This document shows, in pieces, positions 27,180-35,698 of a DNA stretch of 64,000 nt (position 1 is the first letter of the stretch; every line of letters begins with the position of its first letter). Under the pieces are notes generated by a model, which worked only from the letters and a program-made list of their open reading frames with translations, was not told the origin of the DNA and did not search any database. The position numbers and the translations under genes were made by a program. The DNA is from Vreelandella halophila (lineage in GTDB: Bacteria; Pseudomonadota; Gammaproteobacteria; Pseudomonadales; Oleiphilaceae), in the NCBI RefSeq assembly GCF_009856365.1, contig NZ_WMEX01000006.1, positions 124,001 to 188,000 of the forward strand, written 5' to 3'.

Positions 27180-28481
27180 AAGCTTCGTGAGGACGTCCAT
27201 GAGCAGCTGGATCTTGGTGATCGACTCCTGGTACTCCGCCTCGGGCTCTGAGTCCGCCACGATCCCACCACCGCCGAAACAGGTGATCTCCCCGTCCCGG
27301 CACTCCAGTGTCCTTATGGCGATGGTGCTGTCGAAGCCGTTGCACGGGGTCCAGTGGAAGAAACTGCCGCAGTAGACGCCACGGGGTTCTTCCTCCAGTT
27401 CCCGGATGACCTCCATGGCACGGCGCTTTGGGGCGCCGGTGATCGAGCCGCCGGGAAAGGCGCTGAGCAGCAGGTCCAGTGGTGAAAGTCCGGGAGCCAG
27501 CTCGCCAGTGATGCAGGAGACCAGGTGGTGCACATTGGTGAAGGTTTCCAGGGCGAAGAGTGGTTCGGCCCGGACTGAGCCAATGCGGCAGCAGCGGCCC
27601 AGGTCATTGCGCAGAAGGTCCACGATCATCAGGTTCTCGGCCCGGTCCTTGGGGCTTGTAAGCAGCGCCTCCGCCAGCTTCCGGTCCTCCTCGGGGGTGC
27701 TGCCACGACCCCGGGTGCCCTTGATGGGGCGGGTCTCCACCTGTCCCCGCCTTACCTTCAGGAACCGCTCCGGAGACAGGCTCAGGATGCGGTTGACGCC
27801 GGTATCGAAGTAGGTTGAGCAGGGACCGGGGTTGGCCCTGTGGAGTGCCTGGAAGGCGTGGATGGGGTGGCCCTCATAGTGTGCCTGGAACGGTTGGGCG
27901 TAGTTGACCTGGTAGACGTCACCGGCGTGGATGTAGTCATGGATCCGCTGGATGCACTCCATGTAGTCCGCACGGGACTGGAGCGCCGCAAATCCCGATG
28001 TCAGGTGGAAACCGGGTTTGTGCGCGGCGTGATGTGCACCCATGAGCGCGTTCAGGCGCCCGTGGATGTATTGCCGGCGCCCTGGTGGGCAGTCCCTGTG
28101 GATGCGCAGCTCCATTGCGCCGGTTTCCGGGCGGTACAGGATCAGCCAGTCATACTCGTTGACCTGTATGAGCGGGCTGGGCGAGGGCCTGCGCGTCGGC
28201 AGTTCCATTTCGCCATCGCCATAACTCACAAATCCGAGCTTCAGCGGGAGCCAACCGGCACTATCTTCGGGCGCCTGCCGCGCCCGCTGGCTGAGTCCGG
28301 CGGTGTGGTCGGCGCACTGATAACAGGTCTCCCGGAATCGGGGCAGGGCGGTCATGACCCTTATCGGCGCGGGCTCATGCGTTGCGCCGGGCACATCAAA
28401 CAGGCAGAAGCCGGGGTCATCCGCAAGGGACTGTGCCAGCGCCGACCAGCTCAGCTGTGACAGGACGTGAGTCGATTCCAT
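27177..28481 (-). CDS. pabB: Aminodeoxychorismate synthase component I
   Basis: The 434-residue chorismate-binding enzyme carries PIKGTRGRG; the Lys in PIKGT is the PabB hallmark, where anthranilate synthase has Ala. Downstream are the conserved segments MIVDLLRNDLGR and the C-terminal GGGIVADSEPEAEYQES. It aminates chorismate for folate synthesis. I use the ATG at 28481 (GGA upstream) rather than the GTG at 28505. The window also encodes aroC and folC, other steps of chorismate and folate metabolism. Confidence 0.92.
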   Translation of the reverse strand: MESTHVLSQLSWSALAQSLADDPGFCLFDVPGATHEPAPIRVMTALPRFRETCYQCADHTAGLSQRARQAPEDSAGWLPLKLGFVSYGDGEMELPTRRPSPSPLIQVNEYDWLILYRPETGAMELRIHRDCPPGRRQYIHGRLNALMGAHHAAHKPGFHLTSGFAALQSRADYMECIQRIHDYIHAGDVYQVNYAQPFQAHYEGHPIHAFQALHRANPGPCSTYFDTGVNRILSLSPERFLKVRRGQVETRPIKGTRGRGSTPEEDRKLAEALLTSPKDRAENLMIVDLLRNDLGRCCRIGSVRAEPLFALETFTNVHHLVSCITGELAPGLSPLDLLLSAFPGGSITGAPKRRAMEVIRELEEEPRGVYCGSFFHWTPCNGFDSTIAIRTLECRDGEITCFGGGGIVADSEPEAEYQESITKIQLLMDVLTKL

Positions 28482-28611
28482 GGCGATTCCAGTGAAAAGC
28501 ATCACAGTTTAACCGTTCAGTACTCGGGATGTGACCCCGTGAAGGTCGCGTCTGCGGTGCTGTGAGGCACAATTGGCCCGATTGGTACGGCTAACGTCTG
28601 GAGGTTATATC

Positions 28612-29265
28612 ATGTTTCGAACGCTGCTCTGTGCTCTCATCATCTGTGCCCTGGTTCCTTCCGCTGCGCTGGGCCAGGAGGGCGGAGAGGCCCTGGAGGA
28701 GAAGGGTGCCAAGGAAATGGCGTTTGGCCAGCTTTCGGAAAAGCAGCAGAAGCTGGTTGTCGGAATGCTGAAAAAGCTCTTCAAGGAAGGCAAGGTCAAG
28801 GCTGAGGAAAGCATCCGGGAGAATGGCAGTTTTGTGCCCTATGGCTACGTCTCGAACCATCAGGGCAAGGGCCAGTTCCTGCACATCAACCCGGAGCAGA
28901 AGCTGAAGGCTGAAGTTGCAGCCCATGCTGTCCAGAAGACGATCATCACCAACGCGCTCCGGGGGAATCTGGCAGCCAGCGGTCTCTTCATGACCATGGC
29001 GCTGCCGGAAGGGCTCAAGGAAAAAACCCAGAAGCAGCTGGAGGAATCCATCAAAGGGGACCGGGGTATCGATGACGTACGGTTCCTGATGGTTGAACTG
29101 CAGCATCTTGGTGGCCTTGGCCTGCTCATGTCCGTTCCTTACTGGCAGAACAGTGAGGACGGATGGGTCTTCGGGGAGCCCGTGTCCCAGCAGATCGAGC
29201 CGGAACTCCAGATGGCGGTCAAGCAGATGATGCGCAAGGCGGCACAGCGCCAGAGCAATGGATAA
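28612..29265 (+). CDS. Exported protein of unknown function
   Basis: From the ATG at 28612 (GGAGG at 28601-28605) the 217-residue product has a clear signal peptide (FRTLLCALIICALVPSAALG) and a mature part rich in Lys, Gln and Met. I do not recognise the family. A terminator follows directly, and the gene stands alone between pabB and the FilA-like gene. Repeated helical segments (EKQQKLVVGMLKKLFKEGKVK) suggest a mainly helical periplasmic protein. Confidence 0.72.
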   Translation: MFRTLLCALIICALVPSAALGQEGGEALEEKGAKEMAFGQLSEKQQKLVVGMLKKLFKEGKVKAEESIRENGSFVPYGYVSNHQGKGQFLHINPEQKLKAEVAAHAVQKTIITNALRGNLAASGLFMTMALPEGLKEKTQKQLEESIKGDRGIDDVRFLMVELQHLGGLGLLMSVPYWQNSEDGWVFGEPVSQQIEPELQMAVKQMMRKAAQRQSNG

Positions 29266-29298
29266 AAGGCCTTTCCCTTGGATTATCAGGTCATTATG

Positions 29299-29324
29299 AC
29301 GGCCACCTCCCGGTGGCCGTTTTT
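29299..29324 (+). terminator. Rho-independent terminator
   Basis: A 9-bp stem (ACGGCCACC at 29299-29307 with GGTGGCCGT at 29312-29320) is followed by TTTTG, 34 bases after the stop of the exported-protein gene. Confidence 0.88.
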
Positions 29325-29330
29325 GTTAAA

Positions 29331-29461
29331 TGTCTGACCGAATGTTAATAGAATCACAATTCAGGTTTTCCTCCTGCCACTGCTCATCACCTGTGAACCT
29401 GTTCACTCTATGATCTGATTGTCTGACCTAGAATCACAATTGCCCGGTCAGAAATGACCGG
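29331..29461 (+). promoter_or_regulatory. Duplicated motif and palindrome upstream of the FilA-like gene
   Basis: TGTCTGACC followed by TAGAATCACAATT occurs twice: at 29331-29339 with 29349-29361, and fused without the 9-base spacer at 29420-29441. Just after, CCGGTCA-GAAA-TGACCGG (29444-29461) is a perfect 7-bp inverted repeat that reuses the TGACC half-site. Four TGACC half-sites thus precede the gene within 180 bases. This looks like an operator array; the cognate regulator is not evident. Confidence 0.5.
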
Positions 29462-29508
29462 CAATAAAAATAAACGAAGCAATCAAAGAATCTCTAAGGA
29501 GAACAATC

Positions 29509-30507
29509 ATGAAAGGCCTGAATAAACTTGCACTGGCAACAGCTGTTGCCGCAGCACCGTTCGCCGCACAGGCGGAACTGACGGCCATGTCCGATCAGGC
29601 GATGGGCGACACCACTGGCCAGGCCGGTGTCACCATCGAGCTGAACACCCAGGTCAGCATGGACCAGATCCAATACAGCCAGAGCACTGACAGCGCCGCT
29701 ACAGGCTCCCTGCTGGTCAACAACCTGTCCATCGGTGGCATGGACTCCGGTGGTCCGTTTGGTGAAGGGCTTGATGTCGCCATCAATGTTGACCTGCCCA
29801 GCGGCCAGACCGCGGAAGACAGCCTGTCGGATTTCGGATCGAAAGCGGGTTCCGATGCGGGTCTTGGTGGTCAGGATCTGACACTGAATGATGGTGATGC
29901 CCTGATTTCCGTGCAGAGCTACAAGACGGATGCGGATGGCGATGCCGTGCCGGTGGACATGAACCTCAACGTTGGTGGCACCGCCAATAATGCTCTCCAG
30001 CTTGAGTCCTCCGATGGCGATTCCTCCGCCACACTGGTTTCCTCCATTGATATGGATGTGTTCCTGAGCCAGTTGGACATCATTGCCCGCACTGACAACG
30101 TGGTTGGTGGTGACAGTTCTTCCGGCTCACTGGAAATCGAAGCCGGCTTCGCCATTGATAACCTCAATGCCGAGTTCGACGTGGCTGCTGTTGGCCTGGA
30201 AGGCATGCGCATGGCCGGCGCCGGCTCGCTGCCTGTCCTGAAAGGCGCAGCCAAGGGCAATGGTGACGTGCTGGGCGGTGGCGCTGCCATCGTGAGCATG
30301 GACATTGGCCAGGGTCAGGCGCTCAGCGGCACTGGTACTGCCAACGGTGAAACGCTCCGCGTCAATCTGGATAACTTCCAGGCTGACGTCTGGATGCCGA
30401 CCATCAATGTTGGTGGCGGTGACGGCACTACTGCCAGCGTAGGCTCTGTTGGCATCAGCAACCTGCAGGTGAGCAACACCCAGATGGCCATCTACGGTCG
30501 CGAATAA
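29509..30507 (+). CDS. FilA-like (DUF6160-type) exported surface protein
   Basis: The 332-residue protein has a signal peptide ending in AAQA and a mature start (ELTAMSDQAMGDTTGQAGVTIEL) that I associate with the FilA/DUF6160 family of putative pilus-associated proteins. The remainder is Asp-, Gly- and Ser-rich with alternating short beta-like segments and no cysteine, typical of an exported or cell-surface beta protein. A strong AAGGAG precedes the ATG. It has its own terminator and an upstream site array, suggesting independent control. Confidence 0.6.
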   Translation: MKGLNKLALATAVAAAPFAAQAELTAMSDQAMGDTTGQAGVTIELNTQVSMDQIQYSQSTDSAATGSLLVNNLSIGGMDSGGPFGEGLDVAINVDLPSGQTAEDSLSDFGSKAGSDAGLGGQDLTLNDGDALISVQSYKTDADGDAVPVDMNLNVGGTANNALQLESSDGDSSATLVSSIDMDVFLSQLDIIARTDNVVGGDSSSGSLEIEAGFAIDNLNAEFDVAAVGLEGMRMAGAGSLPVLKGAAKGNGDVLGGGAAIVSMDIGQGQALSGTGTANGETLRVNLDNFQADVWMPTINVGGGDGTTASVGSVGISNLQVSNTQMAIYGRE

Positions 30508-30526
30508 AACGACCCGTAAGGCTGAA

Positions 30527-30552
30527 AAAAGCCACCCTTCGGGGTGGCTTTT
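30527..30552 (+). terminator. Rho-independent terminator of the FilA-like gene
   Basis: An 11-bp stem (AAAAGCCACCC at 30527-30537 with GGGTGGCTTTT at 30542-30552) is closed by a stable TTCG tetraloop, 20 bases after the stop. It separates this gene from the ATP-grasp cassette. Confidence 0.93.
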
Positions 30553-30709
30553 CTGTTTTCGGCCGTCTCCCGCAAACATCCATAAGCCCGTTTTGGGAAT
30601 TCATCCTCATCAAATCCTGCGCCTTTTGGGTAAAGTCCGTGAAAGGGCATCGCAAAGGCACTGGGTCTGAAGATGGTGATTCGGTGCGGCTGGTACTGGA
30701 GTTCTGAAA

Positions 30710-32653
30710 ATGGCACGCAAGCAGAAAAAACAGACGGTTGGTAAGAGCCGCAAGGCATCCGCCAAAGCATCTCGGGGAAACAGTAATGGGCGTATTGCGG
30801 AACCGGCAGCACTGTCGCAAGCGCGGTCAAGGCTCCAGAATACTTCCAACCCGGCTGAAGTGACCGCAGCCGCCAGACAGATACTTGCAATCGATCCGGC
30901 AGACCCCGAAGGGTGGCGTTGGCTGGGTGAAGCCCAGCTTAGCAACCAGAAACTGGGCGACGCGGTCGTCAGCTTTTCCCGGGCATGTCGTATCGAGCCG
31001 AACAACGAAACCCTCATCGAGCGTTACGTCGGACTGGCACTCCGGCAGGGTAGCTACCTGGATGCGCTCAACGCGACCCGTCACTGGGTGACGATCGCGG
31101 AGGAAAAGCCTCTGACAGCGAAAAAGCTCCTGTCAGGGCTCTATGGTCTACTTGGCAAGGAAGAGCTCAGCTGTCAGTGGGGTCTGCAGGCGGCCTTCCG
31201 ACAGCCAGTAGCCAAGGCGCAGGCTTCCGGAAAAGAACAGCTGCGGATACTGATTCTGGGGACAGTTGGCTGTGCCCCCTATCACTATGACCCAACGACC
31301 GGGCAGCTCACGGTCAGTGAGGGCCATAACAATCTGATGCATATGATTGACACGGGGGCGGCTACGCTGACCTCCCTCAGTGTGGATGTGATCGATGACT
31401 GTCCTGAGGTACTGGATGACCTGCCTGACGTTGATGTTGTTTACAACAGCATTACCGATGCGGGTCGCTGCCAGGAAGGCCTCAGGAATGCGAGCAGGGT
31501 ATGCCGGAAACTCAGTGCTCCGGTGATCAATGCGCCAGCGGAGGTGCTGCGCACCACGCGGGAGGAGAATGCGCAGCGCTTGGGGCAGTGCGAAGGTATC
31601 CTCATGCCGCGGAGCGTTTCCCTGGGCCGTGTCCAGGGAGATATCAGTGACCGGGTCCAGGCTGCCATCCGGGATAACGGACTCCGGGCCCCGGTAATCG
31701 TGCGGCCATCCGGCTTCCAGAACGGCAAGCACATGTACCGTATTGATGACCCTGAATCCACGCCGGTCAGGATCACGGACGAAGCCGAGGTCTACGTTCT
31801 CCAGTACCACGATGTGACCTTCACGGACCCACGTGCCAAAGGCCATCGCTTCCATCCCAAGTACCGGGCTTTCATGGTCGACGGCAAGCTTTACCCTGCA
31901 CACCTGCGGATGGGCCATGACGGGGACTGGAACGTTCACGGGGAGGAAACCCGCAAATCCTTCCGCAGTTTCCCCTGGCTCTATGACATGGAGCAGGACT
32001 TCATCGAGGATCCGGCGGCGCACTTTCAGCCGGGTGTCTGGGAAAACCTTGAGACAGCACTCCGGACGCTCGATCTGGAGTATTTCGGGGTGGACTTCGC
32101 GGTCTGCACGGAAGCGGAGGATTACGGAAAAGTCGTCATCTTCGAGACCAATGCCAGCATGCGAAGCTTCCTGCGCCAGACTTACCAGAACACACCTGAA
32201 AATGACGCGGCGCTCGAGATCATCATGGCGGCGCATCGGATGTTCTGCGCTCGTGCCGGCGTTCCGGAGTGGGACTTCAACCCACCGAAAGGGCTTGAGG
32301 GGCCGGCCCAGGAACATGGCTTTGAGGCGGATCCGGCCAATCCTGTTGCCAGGCATGTGCTTTTCAGTGGCGAGCTCCAGGGGCACGGCTTCCGGGAGTG
32401 GCTCCGGCATGAGCTCCACAAGCATAACCTGAAAGGTTGGCTCAGGAATCTCTCTGACGGTCGTGTGGAGGCCGTTGTTGCCGGAAGCGAGGCGGCGGTT
32501 AGCCATCTGCTCTCAGACCCCAAAGGGCCGGAAGAAGCCACCATCGAGAATGTGGAGGCTGTCGACTGGAAGGGGGCGGTTCCACAGAAAATCCGTGTCC
32601 GGGATATGGTCGCGGAGCCTGAGAGCGTGGCTGCTGAGACGGCAGAGGCGTAG
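30710..32653 (+). CDS. TPR / ATP-grasp / acylphosphatase fusion protein
   Basis: The 647-residue protein has three parts. After a basic N-terminus, about residues 50-165 look like TPR helices (DPEGWRWLGEAQLSNQKLGDA). About 185-510 form an ATP-grasp ligase-like domain, with APVIVRPSG near 328 and an E479-x-N481 Mg-binding motif (FETNASM). About 545-625 match acylphosphatase: GHGFREW with R562 and GWLRNLSDGR with N580, the same 18-residue spacing as R23/N41 of classical acylphosphatase. It is cytosolic, with no signal. It precedes a double PLP enzyme by 22 bases, so the two form an operon. The substrate is unknown; ligation through an acyl-phosphate is inferred. Confidence 0.8.
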   Translation: MARKQKKQTVGKSRKASAKASRGNSNGRIAEPAALSQARSRLQNTSNPAEVTAAARQILAIDPADPEGWRWLGEAQLSNQKLGDAVVSFSRACRIEPNNETLIERYVGLALRQGSYLDALNATRHWVTIAEEKPLTAKKLLSGLYGLLGKEELSCQWGLQAAFRQPVAKAQASGKEQLRILILGTVGCAPYHYDPTTGQLTVSEGHNNLMHMIDTGAATLTSLSVDVIDDCPEVLDDLPDVDVVYNSITDAGRCQEGLRNASRVCRKLSAPVINAPAEVLRTTREENAQRLGQCEGILMPRSVSLGRVQGDISDRVQAAIRDNGLRAPVIVRPSGFQNGKHMYRIDDPESTPVRITDEAEVYVLQYHDVTFTDPRAKGHRFHPKYRAFMVDGKLYPAHLRMGHDGDWNVHGEETRKSFRSFPWLYDMEQDFIEDPAAHFQPGVWENLETALRTLDLEYFGVDFAVCTEAEDYGKVVIFETNASMRSFLRQTYQNTPENDAALEIIMAAHRMFCARAGVPEWDFNPPKGLEGPAQEHGFEADPANPVARHVLFSGELQGHGFREWLRHELHKHNLKGWLRNLSDGRVEAVVAGSEAAVSHLLSDPKGPEEATIENVEAVDWKGAVPQKIRVRDMVAEPESVAAETAEA

Positions 32654-32675
32654 CGGCGCGCTGTGAGGGGGAATC

Positions 32676-35600
32676 ATGGCGAATCTTGATCCGGACGATG
32701 TCGGCTCCCTCAGCCGGTTCTTCCATGAAGCGCTGGAAGCCGGACTGGATCATTACCGGGGGCTTGAAGAGGCGCCTGTCTGGCAGCCGCCCGCCGAGCA
32801 GGCATTGCGTGCATTTACGGGGCCGGCACCAAGCCAGGGTCAACCCCTTGACCAGCTCCTGGATCATTTCAGGGATCATCTGATCCCCTATACCAACGGC
32901 AACCTCCACCCCGGTTTCTTCGGTTGGGTGCATGGGGGTGGCAATCTCTATGGCGCCCTGGGTGAGCTCTGCGCCGCCCTGCTGAACAATAACCTCGGTG
33001 GCCGGAACCATATTGCCCATGCGGTTGAGGGCCAGGTGGTCCAGTGGAGTCGGGAACTGTTCGGGTTTCCGCAGCAGAGTACCGGGCTGCTGGTCAGTGG
33101 TACCTCGATGGCCTCGGTTATTGCGCTTGCGGTTGCCCGGCAATGGGCTCTGGGCGAAGAGGTTAAAAGGCAGGGAGTCCAGGGAAAAGGACCGGTTCTG
33201 GTGGGCTATTGCTCAACGCAGACGCATGGGGCGCTGGTCAAAGCCTTCCAGTTGCTCGGTCTGGGCAGCGAGTCATTAAGAAGGGTGCCCGTCCGGGATG
33301 ACCACTCGCTGGATACGGCGGCGTTGCGCGAATCCATCCGGAATGATCGTCGTGCCGGCCTGAAGCCGTTCGCGGTTATCGGGACGGTCTGCACCGTGAA
33401 CACCGGCGCCATTGATGACCTGGCGGGGATCGCTGATATCTGCGAAGAGGAACAGCTCTGGTTCCACGTGGATGCTGCGTTCGGTGCCGCACTGGCGCTG
33501 CTTGAGGAGTACGCGGATGATCTGGCCGGTCTCGACCGGGCGGACTCGGTGGGCTTTGACTTCCACAAATGGTTCCAGGTGCCTTACGCGGTCGGAGGTG
33601 TGCTTGTGCGCGATGCCCAGGCGCACCGGAGTACGTTCTCGGAGCCTGTCGAATATCTCGAAACCCAGCCCATCGGTCTCGAGGCAGGTGCGCCCTGGCC
33701 CTGTGACCTGGGACCTGAGCTGTCACGTGGCTTTCTGGCCCTCAAGGTCTGGTTCACCTTCCAGGGGGTAGGGCTTGAAAGCATGGCGGCCAGTGTCAGA
33801 AAGCACTGCCGCCTGGCGCGAGAGCTGGCAATGCGTGTTAGCGCCGCTGAGGACCTGGAATGCCTGGCGCCGGTCAGCAGCAATATTGTCTGCCTGCGGT
33901 ATCGGCCTTCTTCAGATCATGCCACCGGGGTCTGTTCAGAGCATTATCTGGATGCGCTCAACCGGGCTATCGTGACGCAGCTGCAGCTTCAGGGGGTTTC
34001 CGCTCCCTCCACCACAACACTCAATGGATGCCTCGCAATCCGCGTGGCCATTGTGAACCACAGAACGGAGTGGAAGCATCTCGAGCAGCTGCTCCACCAT
34101 ACCCGGCGCATCGGGGAGTGCCTGGATCAGCGCTATCCGACGCTCCTGAACCCGACGCACTGGCACTTCATGCAGGGCGGTGACGGCCGGCTCATCGTGG
34201 ATCCGGTGACCGGGCTCAACCGCTACGGCTGTTCACCGGCCCCCCGCGACCATGCATTCACATTCGCGTCGTCGACGGCGTCGTCGGTTTCCCGTCAGGC
34301 TTACGAAGCGGCCGACCACTACCGACAGCAGCTGCTGCACGACCTGCTTGCCGCCGGCCCGTCAGAGATCGTTCCGGATTGTTTCCGTAAGCTTGAGCAT
34401 CAAATGATGGGTCTTCTGGGGCTGAACGACCTTGAAGCGTCAGCCTTTCTCGTGCCTTCCGGGACCGATGCCCAGCTCCTGTCGGTGGGCGTAACCGCCA
34501 GTGATTCCTCAGCTTCCTGGGTCAGTGTCGTCTGTGGCGCGGATGAGACAGGGTCCGGTACCCCTGAGTCAGTGACCGGCCGGCATTTCGACAGCGAGAC
34601 CTGTCTGGGCGTGCCCGTCACCCGGGGCGAACGGCTTGCCGGCATGGCGCCCATTGGTTACCGGGCGATTGATATCCATGGCGAGACCGGTCGGGGTCGT
34701 TCATCCACGGAAATGGATGCGGCCATAGAGGATTGTGTGGCCTCACTGGTCAGCGAGGGCCATTCGGTCATCCTGCACGCGATGGAGCAATCCAAGCTGG
34801 GCCGGTGGTGTCCGTCACGGGAGGTCATGGACCGTCTCAGGGAACGTTTTGACGGCCGTCTTCAGATCATTGTGGATGCCTGTCAGTTGCGGACGGATCC
34901 AGAGGATCTGCGGACCCATCTGGAGCAGGGCGATATTCTGTTGCTGACCGGCTCAAAATTCTTTACCGGCCCGCCGTTCAGTGGCGCTGCCATTTTTCCC
35001 AAACAGGTTGGGCGACGGCTGACCAATGATAGGGGGGGGCTGCCTGAAGGGCTTTCTGATTACATAACGTCTGATGCCCTGGGGAGCTGGCAGCCCATGG
35101 TGGCGTGCGCACGGCCGGCTCTCCAGACCGGGGTTCTTCTGCGCTGGCGCGCGGCGCTGGCTGAAATGGAGCGCTATTACGCGGTGCCGGAACGCATCAG
35201 GGTTGATGGGTTGAACCGGTTCAGTGAACAGGTGGTAAGCCTACTCCGCGAGCATCCATTGGTTGAGCCCCTCTTTGCACCGGATGAGGACTGGTGGGCC
35301 AGGAATGATTTTGCGGGGCGGGAGCTGTCGAACCGTCGCAGCATTTTTCCGTTTCTGGTGAAGGCCTCACAGGGAGGTGGTTATCTGGATGCGGGCCAGA
35401 CCAGGAGACTGTATGAGCTCCTGAATCAGGAACTGGACAGGGACAGTCTGGAGCCACTTGGTGAGGCTATGCGCAGGGCCGCAGGGCAGTGCTGTCATAT
35501 CGGCCAGCCGGTTCCGTTGAAGGGGATCAGCAGCGCCGCCCTGCGGATCAGCATGGGCGCGCGGATTATTTCGGACAGTTATGCGGCCGGAGGGTCTTTC

Positions 35601-35684
35601 GAGGATCATCTGGAAGGGGAGGTGCGTCAGATCCGGATGATCCTCGACAAGATCGAACTGTGCGTCAGCCAGACACTTCTCTGA
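32676..35684 (+). CDS. Tandem PLP enzyme: group II decarboxylase domain fused to a second fold-type I domain
   Basis: The 1002-residue product holds two PLP folds. Residues ~1-480 match group II amino-acid decarboxylases (HPGFFGWVHGGGN, LVSGTSMASVIAL, HVDAAFG with D266, and PLP lysine K298 in FHKWF). Residues ~500-1000 form a second fold-type I domain (SGTDAQ near 596, D734 in IVDACQLR, candidate PLP lysine K761 in TGSKFFTGPPF), closer to aminotransferase class V/decarboxylase-like enzymes. Both lysines are present, so both halves may be active. RBS GAGGGGG; 22 bases after the ATP-grasp gene. A plausible role is supplying an amine for the ligase; this is inference. Confidence 0.82.
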   Translation: MANLDPDDVGSLSRFFHEALEAGLDHYRGLEEAPVWQPPAEQALRAFTGPAPSQGQPLDQLLDHFRDHLIPYTNGNLHPGFFGWVHGGGNLYGALGELCAALLNNNLGGRNHIAHAVEGQVVQWSRELFGFPQQSTGLLVSGTSMASVIALAVARQWALGEEVKRQGVQGKGPVLVGYCSTQTHGALVKAFQLLGLGSESLRRVPVRDDHSLDTAALRESIRNDRRAGLKPFAVIGTVCTVNTGAIDDLAGIADICEEEQLWFHVDAAFGAALALLEEYADDLAGLDRADSVGFDFHKWFQVPYAVGGVLVRDAQAHRSTFSEPVEYLETQPIGLEAGAPWPCDLGPELSRGFLALKVWFTFQGVGLESMAASVRKHCRLARELAMRVSAAEDLECLAPVSSNIVCLRYRPSSDHATGVCSEHYLDALNRAIVTQLQLQGVSAPSTTTLNGCLAIRVAIVNHRTEWKHLEQLLHHTRRIGECLDQRYPTLLNPTHWHFMQGGDGRLIVDPVTGLNRYGCSPAPRDHAFTFASSTASSVSRQAYEAADHYRQQLLHDLLAAGPSEIVPDCFRKLEHQMMGLLGLNDLEASAFLVPSGTDAQLLSVGVTASDSSASWVSVVCGADETGSGTPESVTGRHFDSETCLGVPVTRGERLAGMAPIGYRAIDIHGETGRGRSSTEMDAAIEDCVASLVSEGHSVILHAMEQSKLGRWCPSREVMDRLRERFDGRLQIIVDACQLRTDPEDLRTHLEQGDILLLTGSKFFTGPPFSGAAIFPKQVGRRLTNDRGGLPEGLSDYITSDALGSWQPMVACARPALQTGVLLRWRAALAEMERYYAVPERIRVDGLNRFSEQVVSLLREHPLVEPLFAPDEDWWARNDFAGRELSNRRSIFPFLVKASQGGGYLDAGQTRRLYELLNQELDRDSLEPLGEAMRRAAGQCCHIGQPVPLKGISSAALRISMGARIISDSYAAGGSFEDHLEGEVRQIRMILDKIELCVSQTLL

Positions 35685-35698
35685 AGCGCAGGCCCGGC

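Noticed and set aside
29349-29441. Possible CRISPR-like repeat before the FilA-like gene
   Set aside because: There are only two copies with unequal flanks and no regular spacer; no cas gene in the window.
31148-32506. 452-residue open frame antisense to the ATP-grasp fusion gene
   Set aside because: The plus-strand frame has three recognisable domains; the antisense product has none.
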